The position numbers and the translations under genes were made by a program. 64,000 nt of DNA from UBA7330 sp965243485. GTDB taxonomy: Bacteria; Bacteroidota; Bacteroidia; Cytophagales; Cyclobacteriaceae. The stretch is from the NCBI GenBank assembly GCA_965243485.1, contig CBDEVP010000001.1, positions 2,666,001-2,730,000 on the forward strand. Direction: 5' to 3'. This document shows positions 25,761 through 34,714 of this stretch, one piece after another (within the stretch, counting starts at the first letter, position 1; each line of letters opens with the position of its first letter). Under the pieces are notes generated by a model. That model was given only the letters and a program-made list of their open reading frames with translations. It had not been told where the DNA came from and ran no database searches.

Positions 25761-27206
25761 ATGTCTGAAAAATCAAAGCCAAAATATTCAAGAGTAGCTC
25801 AGTTAAAAACAGCGGACACTTTCAGGAAATACCTGGATGAGGGAGGGATTGACCTTCCTTTCGATGATGACGTGGATACCGGACCGGAATCCCCGTACAA
25901 GCAGCCTTATCAACTGAAGTCCGGCCGGACGATTGGCAATCGTTTTTGCATTTTGCCCATGGAGGGCTGGGACGGCACCACGGATGGTAAGCCCAGCGAA
26001 TATACCCGGCGCAGATGGAAAAACTTTGCGCTAAGTGGGGCTAAGCTCTTGTGGGGGTGTGAAGCGTTTGCCGTCGTGCCGGAGGGCAGGGCCAACCCAA
26101 ACCAGCTGATGGCCATTGAAGATAATTTCAGTGAATTGAAAGGATTGCATAAGTTGCTCCTTGATACGCATCAGGCTGAATTTGGTGAGACCGGTGATCT
26201 TTATATTGGTTTTCAACTGACCCATTCGGGCAGGTTTTGTAAGCCGTATGATAAGAAGAAAATGGAGCCGAGGATTGCCTATCATCACCCGATCCTGGAT
26301 AAAAAATTCCACATCAAAGATGATAGTGCGATCATGACGGATGCGGAAATTGATCAATTGATCTCAAGGTATGTGGACGGAGCAAAGCTGGCCCGGAAAG
26401 CAGGATTTGATTTTGTAGACATCAAGCATTGCCATGGCTACCTGGGTCATGAGATTCTGAGCGGATACCACAGGGAGGGCAAATACGGAGGTAGCTTTGA
26501 AAACCGGACCAGATTTTTAAAAGATATCGTTTCAGGTATCCGATCCGAAGCTCCGGGCCTGGACATCGGGGTAAGATTAAGCGCATTTGACTGGATACCT
26601 TTCACTGAAGGTGAGGATGGCATCGGCGTCGCTGAGAAAGTGACCGGTGACTATGAGTATGCATTTGGAGGCGGAAAAAGCGGCACTGACATCGATCTGA
26701 CCGAGCCATTTAAGCTGATCGAATTGATGCAGTCACTGGATATTGAGCTGCTGTGTATGACGGCAGGGAGTCCTTACTACAATCCACACATTCAGCGGCC
26801 GGCGATTTTCCCTCCTTCGGATGGCTATCAGCCGCCGGAAGATCCGCTTCAGGGGGTGGCCAGGCAGATCAGGATTGCCGGGGAGATCAAGAAAGCTTTT
26901 CCTGATATGCTATTGGTTGGGTCGGCTTATACCTATTTGCAGGAATGGCTTCCGAATGTGGGGCAATATGTCTTGAAGAAAGGGATGAGCGATTTCATTG
27001 GACTTGGCCGCATGGTGCTCTCATATCCTGAACTGCCCAAAGATGTGTTGGAAGGGAATCAGATGGAAAGGAAAAAGATCTGCAGGACCTTCTCGGATTG
27101 CACCACCGGACCACGTAACGGGTTGATCTCAGGATGCTATCCGCTTGATCCTTTTTACAAAAAATTGCCGGAAGCTGAAGAGTTAAAAACCATCAAGACC
27201 TCATGA
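25761..27206 (+). CDS. NADH:flavin oxidoreductase, old yellow enzyme family
   Basis: The 481-residue FMN-dependent TIM-barrel protein shows FCILPMEGWDG near the N-terminus, FQLTHSGRFCKP, KHCHGYLGHEILS (substrate-binding His region), YGGSFENRTRFL and IGLGRMVLSYPELPKD. It lacks the C-terminal FeS/FAD domains of 2,4-dienoyl-CoA reductase and BaiCD types, although it is longer than simple YqjM-like proteins and contains an insertion at about 280-340. It would reduce or isomerise an unsaturated or keto substrate in the cytoplasm. Its stop overlaps the SDR start by 4 bases. Confidence 0.88.
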   Translation: MSEKSKPKYSRVAQLKTADTFRKYLDEGGIDLPFDDDVDTGPESPYKQPYQLKSGRTIGNRFCILPMEGWDGTTDGKPSEYTRRRWKNFALSGAKLLWGCEAFAVVPEGRANPNQLMAIEDNFSELKGLHKLLLDTHQAEFGETGDLYIGFQLTHSGRFCKPYDKKKMEPRIAYHHPILDKKFHIKDDSAIMTDAEIDQLISRYVDGAKLARKAGFDFVDIKHCHGYLGHEILSGYHREGKYGGSFENRTRFLKDIVSGIRSEAPGLDIGVRLSAFDWIPFTEGEDGIGVAEKVTGDYEYAFGGGKSGTDIDLTEPFKLIELMQSLDIELLCMTAGSPYYNPHIQRPAIFPPSDGYQPPEDPLQGVARQIRIAGEIKKAFPDMLLVGSAYTYLQEWLPNVGQYVLKKGMSDFIGLGRMVLSYPELPKDVLEGNQMERKKICRTFSDCTTGPRNGLISGCYPLDPFYKKLPEAEELKTIKTS

Positions 27207-27973
27207 AGAAAACAGCGCTTGTCACCGGTGGAAGCAGGGGAATAGGTCTCGGGATCGTCAAAGCCTTACTTAATAAGGATTATAAGGTGGCCATAAATGG
27301 TGTGCGGAATATATCAGATGTACAACCGCTTCTGGATGAGTTGACATCCTCCGGTGCCGAGGTAATATATGTGCAGGGAAATATTGGCAAAGCAGACGAC
27401 CGGCAACGGCTGGTGGATACACTTAAAGAAAAGTTTGGGACTTTAAATGTACTTGTCAACAATGCAGGCGTTGCGCCCAAAGAGCGTAAAGATGTCCTGG
27501 AGATCAGGGAAGAGGATTTTGATTATCTGCTTGATATCAATCTGAAAGGCACCTATTTTCTGACCCAGGCGATCGTCAACTGGATGATCCATCAGAAAAG
27601 CAACGGTCCCAAAAAAGATTTTTGTATCGTCAATATCACCTCAATTTCCGCTGAAGTAGCTTCCATCAACCGGGGGGAGTATTGCATTTCCAAGGCAGGT
27701 CTTTCCATGATGTCAAAGCTCCTGGCTGTCAGGCTGGGTGAGGTTGGAATTCCGGTTTTTGAAGTGAGACCCGGTGTAATAGAAACAGATATGACCGCAG
27801 GGGTAAAGGAGAAATACGAGCAAAAGATCAAAGAAGGTTTATTGGTCGAACCCCGGATGGGAAAGTCGGAGGACATTGGAAAGATCGTGTCGGCATTAGT
27901 TTCCGGTGACCTGCCTTATTCCACAGGCCAAATACTCACTCCGGACGGAGGTTTGATGATCCAGCGGTTATAG
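27203..27973 (+). CDS. Short-chain dehydrogenase/reductase, 3-ketoacyl-ACP reductase-like
   Basis: The 256-residue classical SDR has the NAD(P) motif TGGSRGIGLGI, the NNAG motif (VLVNNAGVAP), and the catalytic Ser-Tyr-Lys set in ITSISAEVASINRGEYCISK. A C-terminal GQILTPDGG is typical. It is coupled to the old yellow enzyme gene by an ATGA overlap. The substrate is unknown; the operon suggests dehydrogenation of an imported compound, probably a sugar derivative or hydroxy acid. Confidence 0.9.
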   Translation: MKKTALVTGGSRGIGLGIVKALLNKDYKVAINGVRNISDVQPLLDELTSSGAEVIYVQGNIGKADDRQRLVDTLKEKFGTLNVLVNNAGVAPKERKDVLEIREEDFDYLLDINLKGTYFLTQAIVNWMIHQKSNGPKKDFCIVNITSISAEVASINRGEYCISKAGLSMMSKLLAVRLGEVGIPVFEVRPGVIETDMTAGVKEKYEQKIKEGLLVEPRMGKSEDIGKIVSALVSGDLPYSTGQILTPDGGLMIQRL

Positions 27974-27984
27974 CTTTGTTGATA

Positions 27985-28239
27985 TCATAGCAGCTTTTCA
28001 AAAACAGCCATTACGATAGCCGTTAATGCGGTTAGCCACTGCATGACGGTCGCCCAGCGACTAAGATTTCTGAATCGTTCCTGCACCCAAAGGGCTTCAT
28101 CCCTCTTATCTACAGTTTTGGCATACCCATGCTCCCGGTGACGAGTGATCATCTGAGACGTCAATATGTGGTGAAAAAATGGCATAAGGCAGCAGCTAGT
28201 ATTAAATGTCATTTTATTTTCTCTGGCAAAATTGATCAT
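27985..28239 (-). CDS. Small hypothetical protein with C-terminal membrane helix
   Basis: The 84-residue frame on the minus strand ends in a hydrophobic helix (WATVMQWLTALTAIVMAVFE) after a charged stretch (HGYAKTVDKRDEALWVQERF) that reads like real protein. The N-terminal 25 residues look less convincing, so the true start may be the ATG encoding MITRHREHGY. It is in the gap between the SDR gene and the esterase gene. No family is recognised. Confidence 0.4.
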   Translation of the reverse strand: MINFARENKMTFNTSCCLMPFFHHILTSQMITRHREHGYAKTVDKRDEALWVQERFRNLSRWATVMQWLTALTAIVMAVFEKLL

Positions 28240-28401
28240 TCTCTGAAAAAATATTTTGGGTAATTGTATAATTCATAGATTTAGCGATTATGCTTAATGA
28301 ATACGTGAAATGCGTAGTGGTTTAAGCAAGTCGTGAACATTAATTTCTGGCTGAATTGATTTAAATTGGTTATTGAACCAAACAACCCCGACCAGACCAC
28401 C

Positions 28402-30453
28402 ATGATGAAGTCCAGACTGCCATTTCCATTGTTCCTTGCATTCATTCCGATGCTTGTCAACCTGCCCCTTTATGCTCAGGAAGAAAATTTCAACATTCTG
28501 GATCATTGGGTGGAGTACAGTAATGGGGAAAATATGTTACAACTCTACCTTAACAAGCAGGCCTATCAGCTGCTGGATGAAAGAGATCAGAAAATCTCCC
28601 AGCTAAAGAGCAGGGCAGATTGGGAGGCCAGGAGGCAAGAGGTCACGGATACCTACCGGGAGATCGTCGGGAAATTCCCTGAAAAAACACCCCTGAATGC
28701 AAAGATCACAGGAGTTCTTGAGCGTGAAGATTTTAAAGTCGAGAAGATCATTTTTGAGTCTGTTCCGGGATTTCATGTCACCGGGAGTCTTTTCATACCC
28801 GGGCGGCTTAAAGGAAAGGCTCCTGCCATCCTGTATGTCAGTGGCCACACAGAGCTGGCCTATAAATACCCCAGGTATCAGCATGTGGCCATCAACCTGG
28901 TGAAAAAAGGGTTCATCGTATTTGCCATTGACCCCATCGGCCAGGGTGAACGATTGCAATACCATGATCCCGAAACCGATAAGTCTATCGTTGGTGGCCC
29001 GACCACTGAACATACTTACCCGGGACTCCAGTATTTTCTGGCCGGCGAGTCCATCAATAAATATTTTATCTGGGATGGGATACGAGCCATAGATTACCTT
29101 TCCACCAGAAAAGAAGTGGATATGGATCGTATCGGGATCACCGGACGTTCCGGTGGAGGTACTCAATCGGTGTTTATCTCGGCTTTTGATGAAAGGGTCA
29201 AAGCGGCAGCTCCTGAAAATTATGTGACCAGTCATCGAAGACTGCTGCAAACCCGTGGCCCGCAGGATGCCGAGCAGAATTTCTATCACTGGCTGGCCAG
29301 TGGTGTGGCACTGGAAGACCTGCTGGTGATGAGAATGCCCAAACCCTTGTTGTTGGTCACGACCACCCGGGATATTTTTAACATCCAGGGATCGCGAGAG
29401 GTTTTTGAAGAAATCTCCGCAGGCTATACTGCTTTTGGCAGGTCAGGGGATATCGAGATCGTGGAGGATGATGCGGAACATTCGTCTACAAAAAGCAACA
29501 ACGAAGCGATCTATCGGTTTTTCAGAAAACATTTGTCCCTGCCAGGTAATACCACAGAAGAGCAAATCACACCTTTTGAAGTTTCTGAACTGATGGTCAC
29601 TTCTACCGGGCAGTTGTCCACTTCCGTGGAAGGCGAATCAGCCTTTAGTCTCAACAGATCATTTGCAGAACAGCTGAATCGTGATCTTCAGAAAAAGAGA
29701 GAGGAAAGGGGTTATTTGGATCAGGTCAGGGAAGATGCCCGGAGGCTTTCCGGCTATGAAGTTCCTCCCGGTGACCCTGAATATATCCTGGATGGATGCT
29801 TTCAGCGTGAAGGTTACAGGGTCTGTAAATATATTTTGAAAGGACCCGAGGATGCCTATGTCATCCCGCTTTTGATTGCTATGCCGGAGGCTGATGGACC
29901 AAGGCCTGCAATTGTTTCCTTACATCCTGAAGGGAAAGAAAAAGGGATCGCGCTGGAGGAGATGATCCGTCAGGGGTACGTAGTTGTATCCCCGGATCTG
30001 ATTGGAACCGGTGAAACCAAACCAGCGGCCAATTTTGGTCCGTCCCCGGCGTTCGAGGCGATGTTGTTGGGAAAAAGTATGGTGGGCCTGCAGGCCAGCG
30101 ACATATCCAATGTGGTGAATTTCTTACAGGAACTGCCGGAAGTCGATGCTGGGAATATCAGAGGGATTGCATTTAAGGAGCAGGTACCATCCCTACTCCA
30201 TGCGGCTGTTTTTGACCCATCCATCAAAAGTGTAGCCCTGGTAGATGGACCGGAATCCTATTATTCGGTCACACAGCAAAGATTTTATGATCTGCCTTTG
30301 TCATTTTCCTGGGGTGTGGCGGGAGCCTTGACCAGCTATGACCTGCCTGATCTGGTGAATTGTCTTTCTCAGGAGAAGGTGGTGAAGGTGTACACGCCGG
30401 CAAAGGAGGATCAGAAAATATCACAGCAGTTGCTTGACTGGATGGACAAGTAA
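28402..30453 (+). CDS. Secreted double alpha/beta-hydrolase, acetylxylan esterase-like
   Basis: The 683-residue exported protein (signal peptide ending YAQ) has two alpha/beta-hydrolase domains. The first (about 100-400) is complete: nucleophile Ser in GRSGGGTQS, an Asp in VTTTRDIFN, and a His in EDDAEHSST, plus the fold start FHVTGSLFIPGRLKGKAPAI. The second (about 480-680) keeps the fold (AYVIPLLIAMPEADGPRPAI; GYVVVSPDLIGTGET), but at the nucleophile elbow reads RGIAFKEQ without Ser, so it is probably non-catalytic. Members deacetylate or otherwise de-esterify polysaccharides. I chose ATG 28402 by signal-peptide position; 28405 is equally possible. Confidence 0.83.
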   Translation: MMKSRLPFPLFLAFIPMLVNLPLYAQEENFNILDHWVEYSNGENMLQLYLNKQAYQLLDERDQKISQLKSRADWEARRQEVTDTYREIVGKFPEKTPLNAKITGVLEREDFKVEKIIFESVPGFHVTGSLFIPGRLKGKAPAILYVSGHTELAYKYPRYQHVAINLVKKGFIVFAIDPIGQGERLQYHDPETDKSIVGGPTTEHTYPGLQYFLAGESINKYFIWDGIRAIDYLSTRKEVDMDRIGITGRSGGGTQSVFISAFDERVKAAAPENYVTSHRRLLQTRGPQDAEQNFYHWLASGVALEDLLVMRMPKPLLLVTTTRDIFNIQGSREVFEEISAGYTAFGRSGDIEIVEDDAEHSSTKSNNEAIYRFFRKHLSLPGNTTEEQITPFEVSELMVTSTGQLSTSVEGESAFSLNRSFAEQLNRDLQKKREERGYLDQVREDARRLSGYEVPPGDPEYILDGCFQREGYRVCKYILKGPEDAYVIPLLIAMPEADGPRPAIVSLHPEGKEKGIALEEMIRQGYVVVSPDLIGTGETKPAANFGPSPAFEAMLLGKSMVGLQASDISNVVNFLQELPEVDAGNIRGIAFKEQVPSLLHAAVFDPSIKSVALVDGPESYYSVTQQRFYDLPLSFSWGVAGALTSYDLPDLVNCLSQEKVVKVYTPAKEDQKISQQLLDWMDK

Positions 30454-30752
30454 ACCATGGTCCTGCTTTCTTCTTGCCCTCCTCTCTCCTCTTATCCTCG
30501 TTTGCAACGAGGATAAGAGAGAGCAGCGATTGTATCGCTAAAATAGGAGTTGTCATGTACCAAATCTTAGATTGGAGAGGAATTGGAGTTAGTGATTAGT
30601 TGTCCAGGTACTCTTTAATTTGTCTTCCTCTTAGCGTTTCAGACGATACCTCAGGAATCCTCATTGCACTTGTCTACCGAAGCAAAAGCGAAGGTATGAA
30701 GCGAGGATGAGTGGAGGAGGATTACGGGAGTTGGGTGGATCGATAAACAGAT
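30454..30752. other. Intergenic region between convergent genes, with hairpins
   Basis: The 299-base gap holds a strong hairpin pair at 30489-30539. From about 30672 it holds a stretch (GTCTACCGAAGCAAAAGC) that looks like old repeat text rather than a gene. No ORF or RNA gene was recognised. Confidence 0.5.
30489..30539. repeat. Tandem hairpin repeat (REP/BIME-like)
   Basis: CTCTTATCCTCGTT (30489-30502) pairs perfectly over 14 bp with 30506-30519 around a TGC loop. After AGAGC... comes AGCGAT-TGT-ATCGCT (30525-30539), a second 6-bp hairpin. It lies between two convergent genes. It may also serve as a terminator, although the only T-rich tract is weak. It looks like a mobile intergenic repeat of the kind moved by RAYT transposases, none of which is encoded here. 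Confidence 0.65.
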
Positions 30753-32870
30753 TTACAGTTTGATTTTTAAATCGAGTTCTGCCGTTTTACTCTGTCCTGC
30801 AAAGGCACCCTGAGGAAGCTGGATAGCCAGATTTTGTTGAGATCCTTTTTTTGTTTTGATGAATTGTACGGTGATCTTTTCGAGAGAGGTTGTTGGGTCT
30901 GATACTGTTATTTTATTTTTCTCTATATCAATTAACAGCAGACAGGGATCACTCACGGAAACAACCCACTTTTTGGATAATGGAAAGCTCGTGGCTTTAT
31001 GAAACACGATACTTAACAGGCCTGTGTCCTCATGCCGGACCGCTTGAATTTCGGTGTTGTTGGAAAGGATTTCCAAAGGGAACTTGTTGCTCAATTCTTC
31101 CGTGTGTTCAGCATCCATTCCAGGGAACACAGCATAGGCATATTGAGCGTCCTTTGGCTGTATCGCATGATCATACCACAGGGAGAAGACTTCCTTCCTG
31201 TAAGTCGTATCTTGTGCAAGTCCGAAAATTTGCCTGAGTTCCCCGGTCTTTTCCCGCGCTTCAATATTCAGGTTGCGAGAAGTGACCGGAAACAGATACC
31301 CCACACTGTCATGCCATATCCATCGGGGATTCAGGGCGCCTGATTTATCCATGAATTCATTTCCATCCACAATCACTTTACCTTTCAGAGAAGTTTGATT
31401 GATGCCTGTGAAAAGGTTGTGGCTGTTCGAGGATTCTATTCCTGCTCCCAGGGCCAGGAATCCATCTTCAAACCAAAGCCATGATTTTTTCCCCCTGGTG
31501 TCATCCAATTGCAGATCCATGGATGAAATACCTGTTTTGCCATCGGTCACACCACCCACAAAACTTGATGGCTGCGTGAATTTCCCCTTGATTACAGGCA
31601 CGGTATCAGGACTGGTCACCCCTGGCAGCCTGGCCCAGTTCCAGACAGGGAAGATGTTTTCATATTCATTTCCTGTTTGATAGACGTATGTTAAACCATA
31701 AGGAAGATAATAGCCCATCAGGTTTTCAAAGTTGACATTCGTTTCTACGCCGATGGTTCTTTCCGAACACATCCTGAGGGTGATGAAATAATTGTCTCTG
31801 TAAGCGACAGAATAATCAGATCTCCAGAAATGCTTAAGCCCGGAAACAGGCTGCGGTTTAGCGTGTTCAATACTTTCAACAGACTCCTGATAAAGTGCAG
31901 CATGATCGGGGTCCGCCGTTTCCAGGTAATTCAGGTGAGGCAGGAAAAGATCCCCATTTGCTCCGAATCCTGACGGCCTGCCTACCTGTCTTCCCCGGGC
32001 ATTGTAATCAAACAGGTCCTTCCAGATCATCCAGCGACTACCGTGTTGAAAATAGTCTCTCAAGATTTTCAGATGCTCTTCATCAAACGCATAGGCAGTC
32101 CCCTGGACAATCGAAGCCAGCCAGGCTGTCTCTCTCAGGAAATTGGCGCCATAGCTCCCATTGTAGAGATAAGGTCCATGCTGGTGAAAGCTGTAGTCCA
32201 CCTGGATGCCTTCTTCATCGGAGATCCGGACAGGATCCATGACCCCGGAGACACCCAGCGCAATTCTCTCTGGATTTTTTTCAAGCACACCCCGGTAAAA
32301 AACGGAAATGGAGACCAGCGTTCTGTTAGACCCGGTCATCCGTGGTCTTGCTGTTTGATCTTCTATCAGGTTGTAGATGAGATCTTCCCGGAGGTGATCC
32401 TGCATGAGAATGGCGATCACGCTGAGATACATTTGCTTGGCGATGTCGTTTTTGTACCAGTTGACACAGATCGGGCTCACCTGGTACCAGTAGATCAATC
32501 CATTGGAGATCCCTTCGAGCAAATTTGGATCACGATACAATGCGTCATCCTTATCATTGTATGCCAGGCTCATGATCAGGATTTTATTCAGAGCACTTAG
32601 GGGATCCCAGGAGTTGTCAGTATCCAGGTAATCAACAGATGACCAGCTGCCATCCTGATTTTGATCTGCAAGATATTCAGAAGCCGCCTCAAAATCTGGT
32701 TCTATGTAATGGCTGATTCTTGGTAAAAACCCATTCCTGGCCAGTGCATCGTCAATGAGTCGTTGTTTTAACCATTCGATCTCTGCATCCTGAGCAGAGG
32801 TGTATTGTGTGCAGCAAACAACAATGATCAACAAAACGATCGATCTCAATCCCGGCAACATTCCGTTCAT
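30753..32870 (-). CDS. Polysaccharide lyase family 8 (chondroitin AC/hyaluronate lyase-like)
   Basis: The 705-residue secreted protein (signal peptide ending TSAQ) has the PL8 (alpha/alpha)6 toroid with catalytic segments VDYSFHQHGPYLYNGSYG (His and Tyr) and RGRQVGRPSG (Arg), and then beta-sandwich domains. Length matches chondroitinase AC (about 700). PL8 enzymes cleave uronic-acid polysaccharides by beta-elimination; the substrate could be chondroitin, hyaluronan or xanthan. It is the last gene of the operon and starts one base after the stop of the TIM-barrel gene. No sulfatase or unsaturated glucuronyl hydrolase is nearby, so the exact glycan is open. Confidence 0.88.
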   Translation of the reverse strand: MNGMLPGLRSIVLLIIVVCCTQYTSAQDAEIEWLKQRLIDDALARNGFLPRISHYIEPDFEAASEYLADQNQDGSWSSVDYLDTDNSWDPLSALNKILIMSLAYNDKDDALYRDPNLLEGISNGLIYWYQVSPICVNWYKNDIAKQMYLSVIAILMQDHLREDLIYNLIEDQTARPRMTGSNRTLVSISVFYRGVLEKNPERIALGVSGVMDPVRISDEEGIQVDYSFHQHGPYLYNGSYGANFLRETAWLASIVQGTAYAFDEEHLKILRDYFQHGSRWMIWKDLFDYNARGRQVGRPSGFGANGDLFLPHLNYLETADPDHAALYQESVESIEHAKPQPVSGLKHFWRSDYSVAYRDNYFITLRMCSERTIGVETNVNFENLMGYYLPYGLTYVYQTGNEYENIFPVWNWARLPGVTSPDTVPVIKGKFTQPSSFVGGVTDGKTGISSMDLQLDDTRGKKSWLWFEDGFLALGAGIESSNSHNLFTGINQTSLKGKVIVDGNEFMDKSGALNPRWIWHDSVGYLFPVTSRNLNIEAREKTGELRQIFGLAQDTTYRKEVFSLWYDHAIQPKDAQYAYAVFPGMDAEHTEELSNKFPLEILSNNTEIQAVRHEDTGLLSIVFHKATSFPLSKKWVVSVSDPCLLLIDIEKNKITVSDPTTSLEKITVQFIKTKKGSQQNLAIQLPQGAFAGQSKTAELDLKIKL

Positions 32871-32871
32871 T

Positions 32872-33828
32872 TTACAGGCCCGCTTTATTCAAATCATCTC
32901 TTAGTTTTTCCAGGTCTTTCGCCATTACAGTTCGGGCAAATTTCATTTTTTCTTTCTTGCTGAGTGATTCTTCGTCTTGCTCATAAATGGGATACTCAAT
33001 ATGCAGAGTGATCGGGCCGTGGAGTTCCAGTGATTCTGTCATCTCAAAATATTTTTTGAAATCAACCATCCCTTTCCCCAGTGGCACTGTAACCGGTCTC
33101 CAGCTACCGTCATTTCTCTGTTCCCATTTGAAATCCTTGATCGCTGTGCATTTCACATAATCTTTCACCAGCTTTAATCCGGTAGGCCAGGAGGTGCCTC
33201 CTTCTACAGTAGCATGCCTGATATCGTATTGAATCCCGATCCACCTGGGATCAAGACCTCTGACGAGATACCAAAGATCCCAGACAGGTCCACCTACCCG
33301 TTCACCTGCATGATTCTGATAAGCACCGTGAATGCGGTACTTTTCGTTCATTCCAGCCAGCTCACTCACTTTTTTCTTTAGGTTTTCAAGGTTTTCCTCA
33401 ATACTTAATCCTTCCTTGTAGCTGTAATAAGCCATCCTGTAGTATTTCACACCATTTTCGGAAGCTGCTTTGAGGATGGGTTCTGTCAGTGGATCATCAG
33501 TGCTGTTGATACTGGTGACCATCATAGGGACCTGGGTTCCCGATTTACGGATCTTATCAATGGCTTCAGGGAGGATTTTCGGGGCTGCTTCATGTTCCAC
33601 ATGACCACCCTTTCTTACGGTCAGGTCAACGCCATCAAACCCTACATCTTTGACATATTTCCCCAGATCTTCATAATCCATCCACTGTAAATGCTTTGTA
33701 AAGATGCAGATAGGATTGTCAGGCATTTCTGTTACCAGTCTATCTGCAAAAGTTCCGAATGGCATTGCCAAGGCTGCAGAACCGGCTGACGTATACTTCA
33801 TAAATTTCCTGCGACTAATATTTTCCAT
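32872..33828 (-). CDS. Tat-exported sugar phosphate isomerase/epimerase-like TIM barrel
   Basis: The 318-residue protein carries a twin-arginine signal (SRRKFMKY at 5-12, then AGSAALAMPFG) and an AP endonuclease family 2/xylose isomerase-like barrel. Visible metal-site segments are VGFDGVDLTVRKGGH, RIHGAYQNHAG, WIGIQYDIRHATVEGG and PITLHIEYPIYE. Exported members of this superfamily are frequent in Bacteroidota carbohydrate clusters and their reactions are mostly undetermined. It is the third gene in the four-gene minus-strand operon. Confidence 0.87.
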   Translation of the reverse strand: MENISRRKFMKYTSAGSAALAMPFGTFADRLVTEMPDNPICIFTKHLQWMDYEDLGKYVKDVGFDGVDLTVRKGGHVEHEAAPKILPEAIDKIRKSGTQVPMMVTSINSTDDPLTEPILKAASENGVKYYRMAYYSYKEGLSIEENLENLKKKVSELAGMNEKYRIHGAYQNHAGERVGGPVWDLWYLVRGLDPRWIGIQYDIRHATVEGGTSWPTGLKLVKDYVKCTAIKDFKWEQRNDGSWRPVTVPLGKGMVDFKKYFEMTESLELHGPITLHIEYPIYEQDEESLSKKEKMKFARTVMAKDLEKLRDDLNKAGL

Positions 33829-33834
33829 GATCTG

Positions 33835-34695
33835 TCAATATTGGTGAAAACTTCTACTGATAAATGAAAGTACCTCAGGTAGAGCTGTCCGCCAATAGTG
33901 CCATCCATGATTTCCATCCCTGATACGGAATTCGTGAGGTATTTCTCTTTTGCGCATGGCAATGTGTATCAACGAATTGCCCTCATAAAGAAAGTCATCA
34001 TCACCGCAGTCAATGTACCATCTCACGGATTTGATCTTTTCCACATCCACATTCTCCACCAAGGAAAGTGCACTATGCTTTTTGAAATACTCCTCTTTTT
34101 GCCTGGTATTCAGGTTTTCTATCCCCCGCCTTTGAAGTTGAGCATCCACATCTTCTAACCTGATCGGCCCCGTAGATGCACTCAAAGGACAAGCGGAAGA
34201 AAATAATTCAGGCCGGTGGAGGGCATACATAAAGGTTCCACCGCCTCCCATGGACAATCCGGCTACCGCCCGATATCTTTTTTCTGTTTTGATCCGATAA
34301 GTTTTCTCGATGTAAGGAATAAACTCCTCAAAGAAAAAATCTTCGTAATTCCAGTCTCCCTTCGGACTATTGAAGTAACCTCTTTGACCGGTGTTTGCGT
34401 CAGGCATCACGATGATCATGGCAGTGGAGGTACCTTCATTGATTGCTTTGTCTGCGATATGGAGGACTTCCCCAAACTGGACCCATCCTGTCTGATCATC
34501 CCCACCTCCATGCAGGAGATACAAAACAGGATAACTACGCTGTGAGGAATCATAATCCGGAGGAAGATAAATGGCATATTTCCGATCCATTTTCAGGATC
34601 TTGCTGGGCAATGAAAGATTGTCCATTACTTTACCACTCTGGGCAGGTAAAAGAGCTGGCAAGAGGAACAGGCAGAGCAGTAACACCTTTTTCAT
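33835..34695 (-). CDS. Secreted esterase, tandem copy B
   Basis: The 286-residue exported alpha/beta-hydrolase of the putative esterase (feruloyl esterase/esterase D) family has a signal MKKVLLLCLFLLPALLPAQ. The Ser is in GLSMGGGGTF, the Asp in DCGDDDFLYEGN, and the His in DGNHGWHYWR. It is the same length as the neighbouring copy A and largely identical to it. The start at 34695 is set by the signal peptide; the open frame extends further upstream but reads through antisense of copy A. It probably removes acyl or feruloyl groups from polysaccharide. Confidence 0.88.
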   Translation of the reverse strand: MKKVLLLCLFLLPALLPAQSGKVMDNLSLPSKILKMDRKYAIYLPPDYDSSQRSYPVLYLLHGGGDDQTGWVQFGEVLHIADKAINEGTSTAMIIVMPDANTGQRGYFNSPKGDWNYEDFFFEEFIPYIEKTYRIKTEKRYRAVAGLSMGGGGTFMYALHRPELFSSACPLSASTGPIRLEDVDAQLQRRGIENLNTRQKEEYFKKHSALSLVENVDVEKIKSVRWYIDCGDDDFLYEGNSLIHIAMRKREIPHEFRIRDGNHGWHYWRTALPEVLSFISRSFHQY

Positions 34696-34714
34696 AGTAA
34701 TATGGATCATTGTT

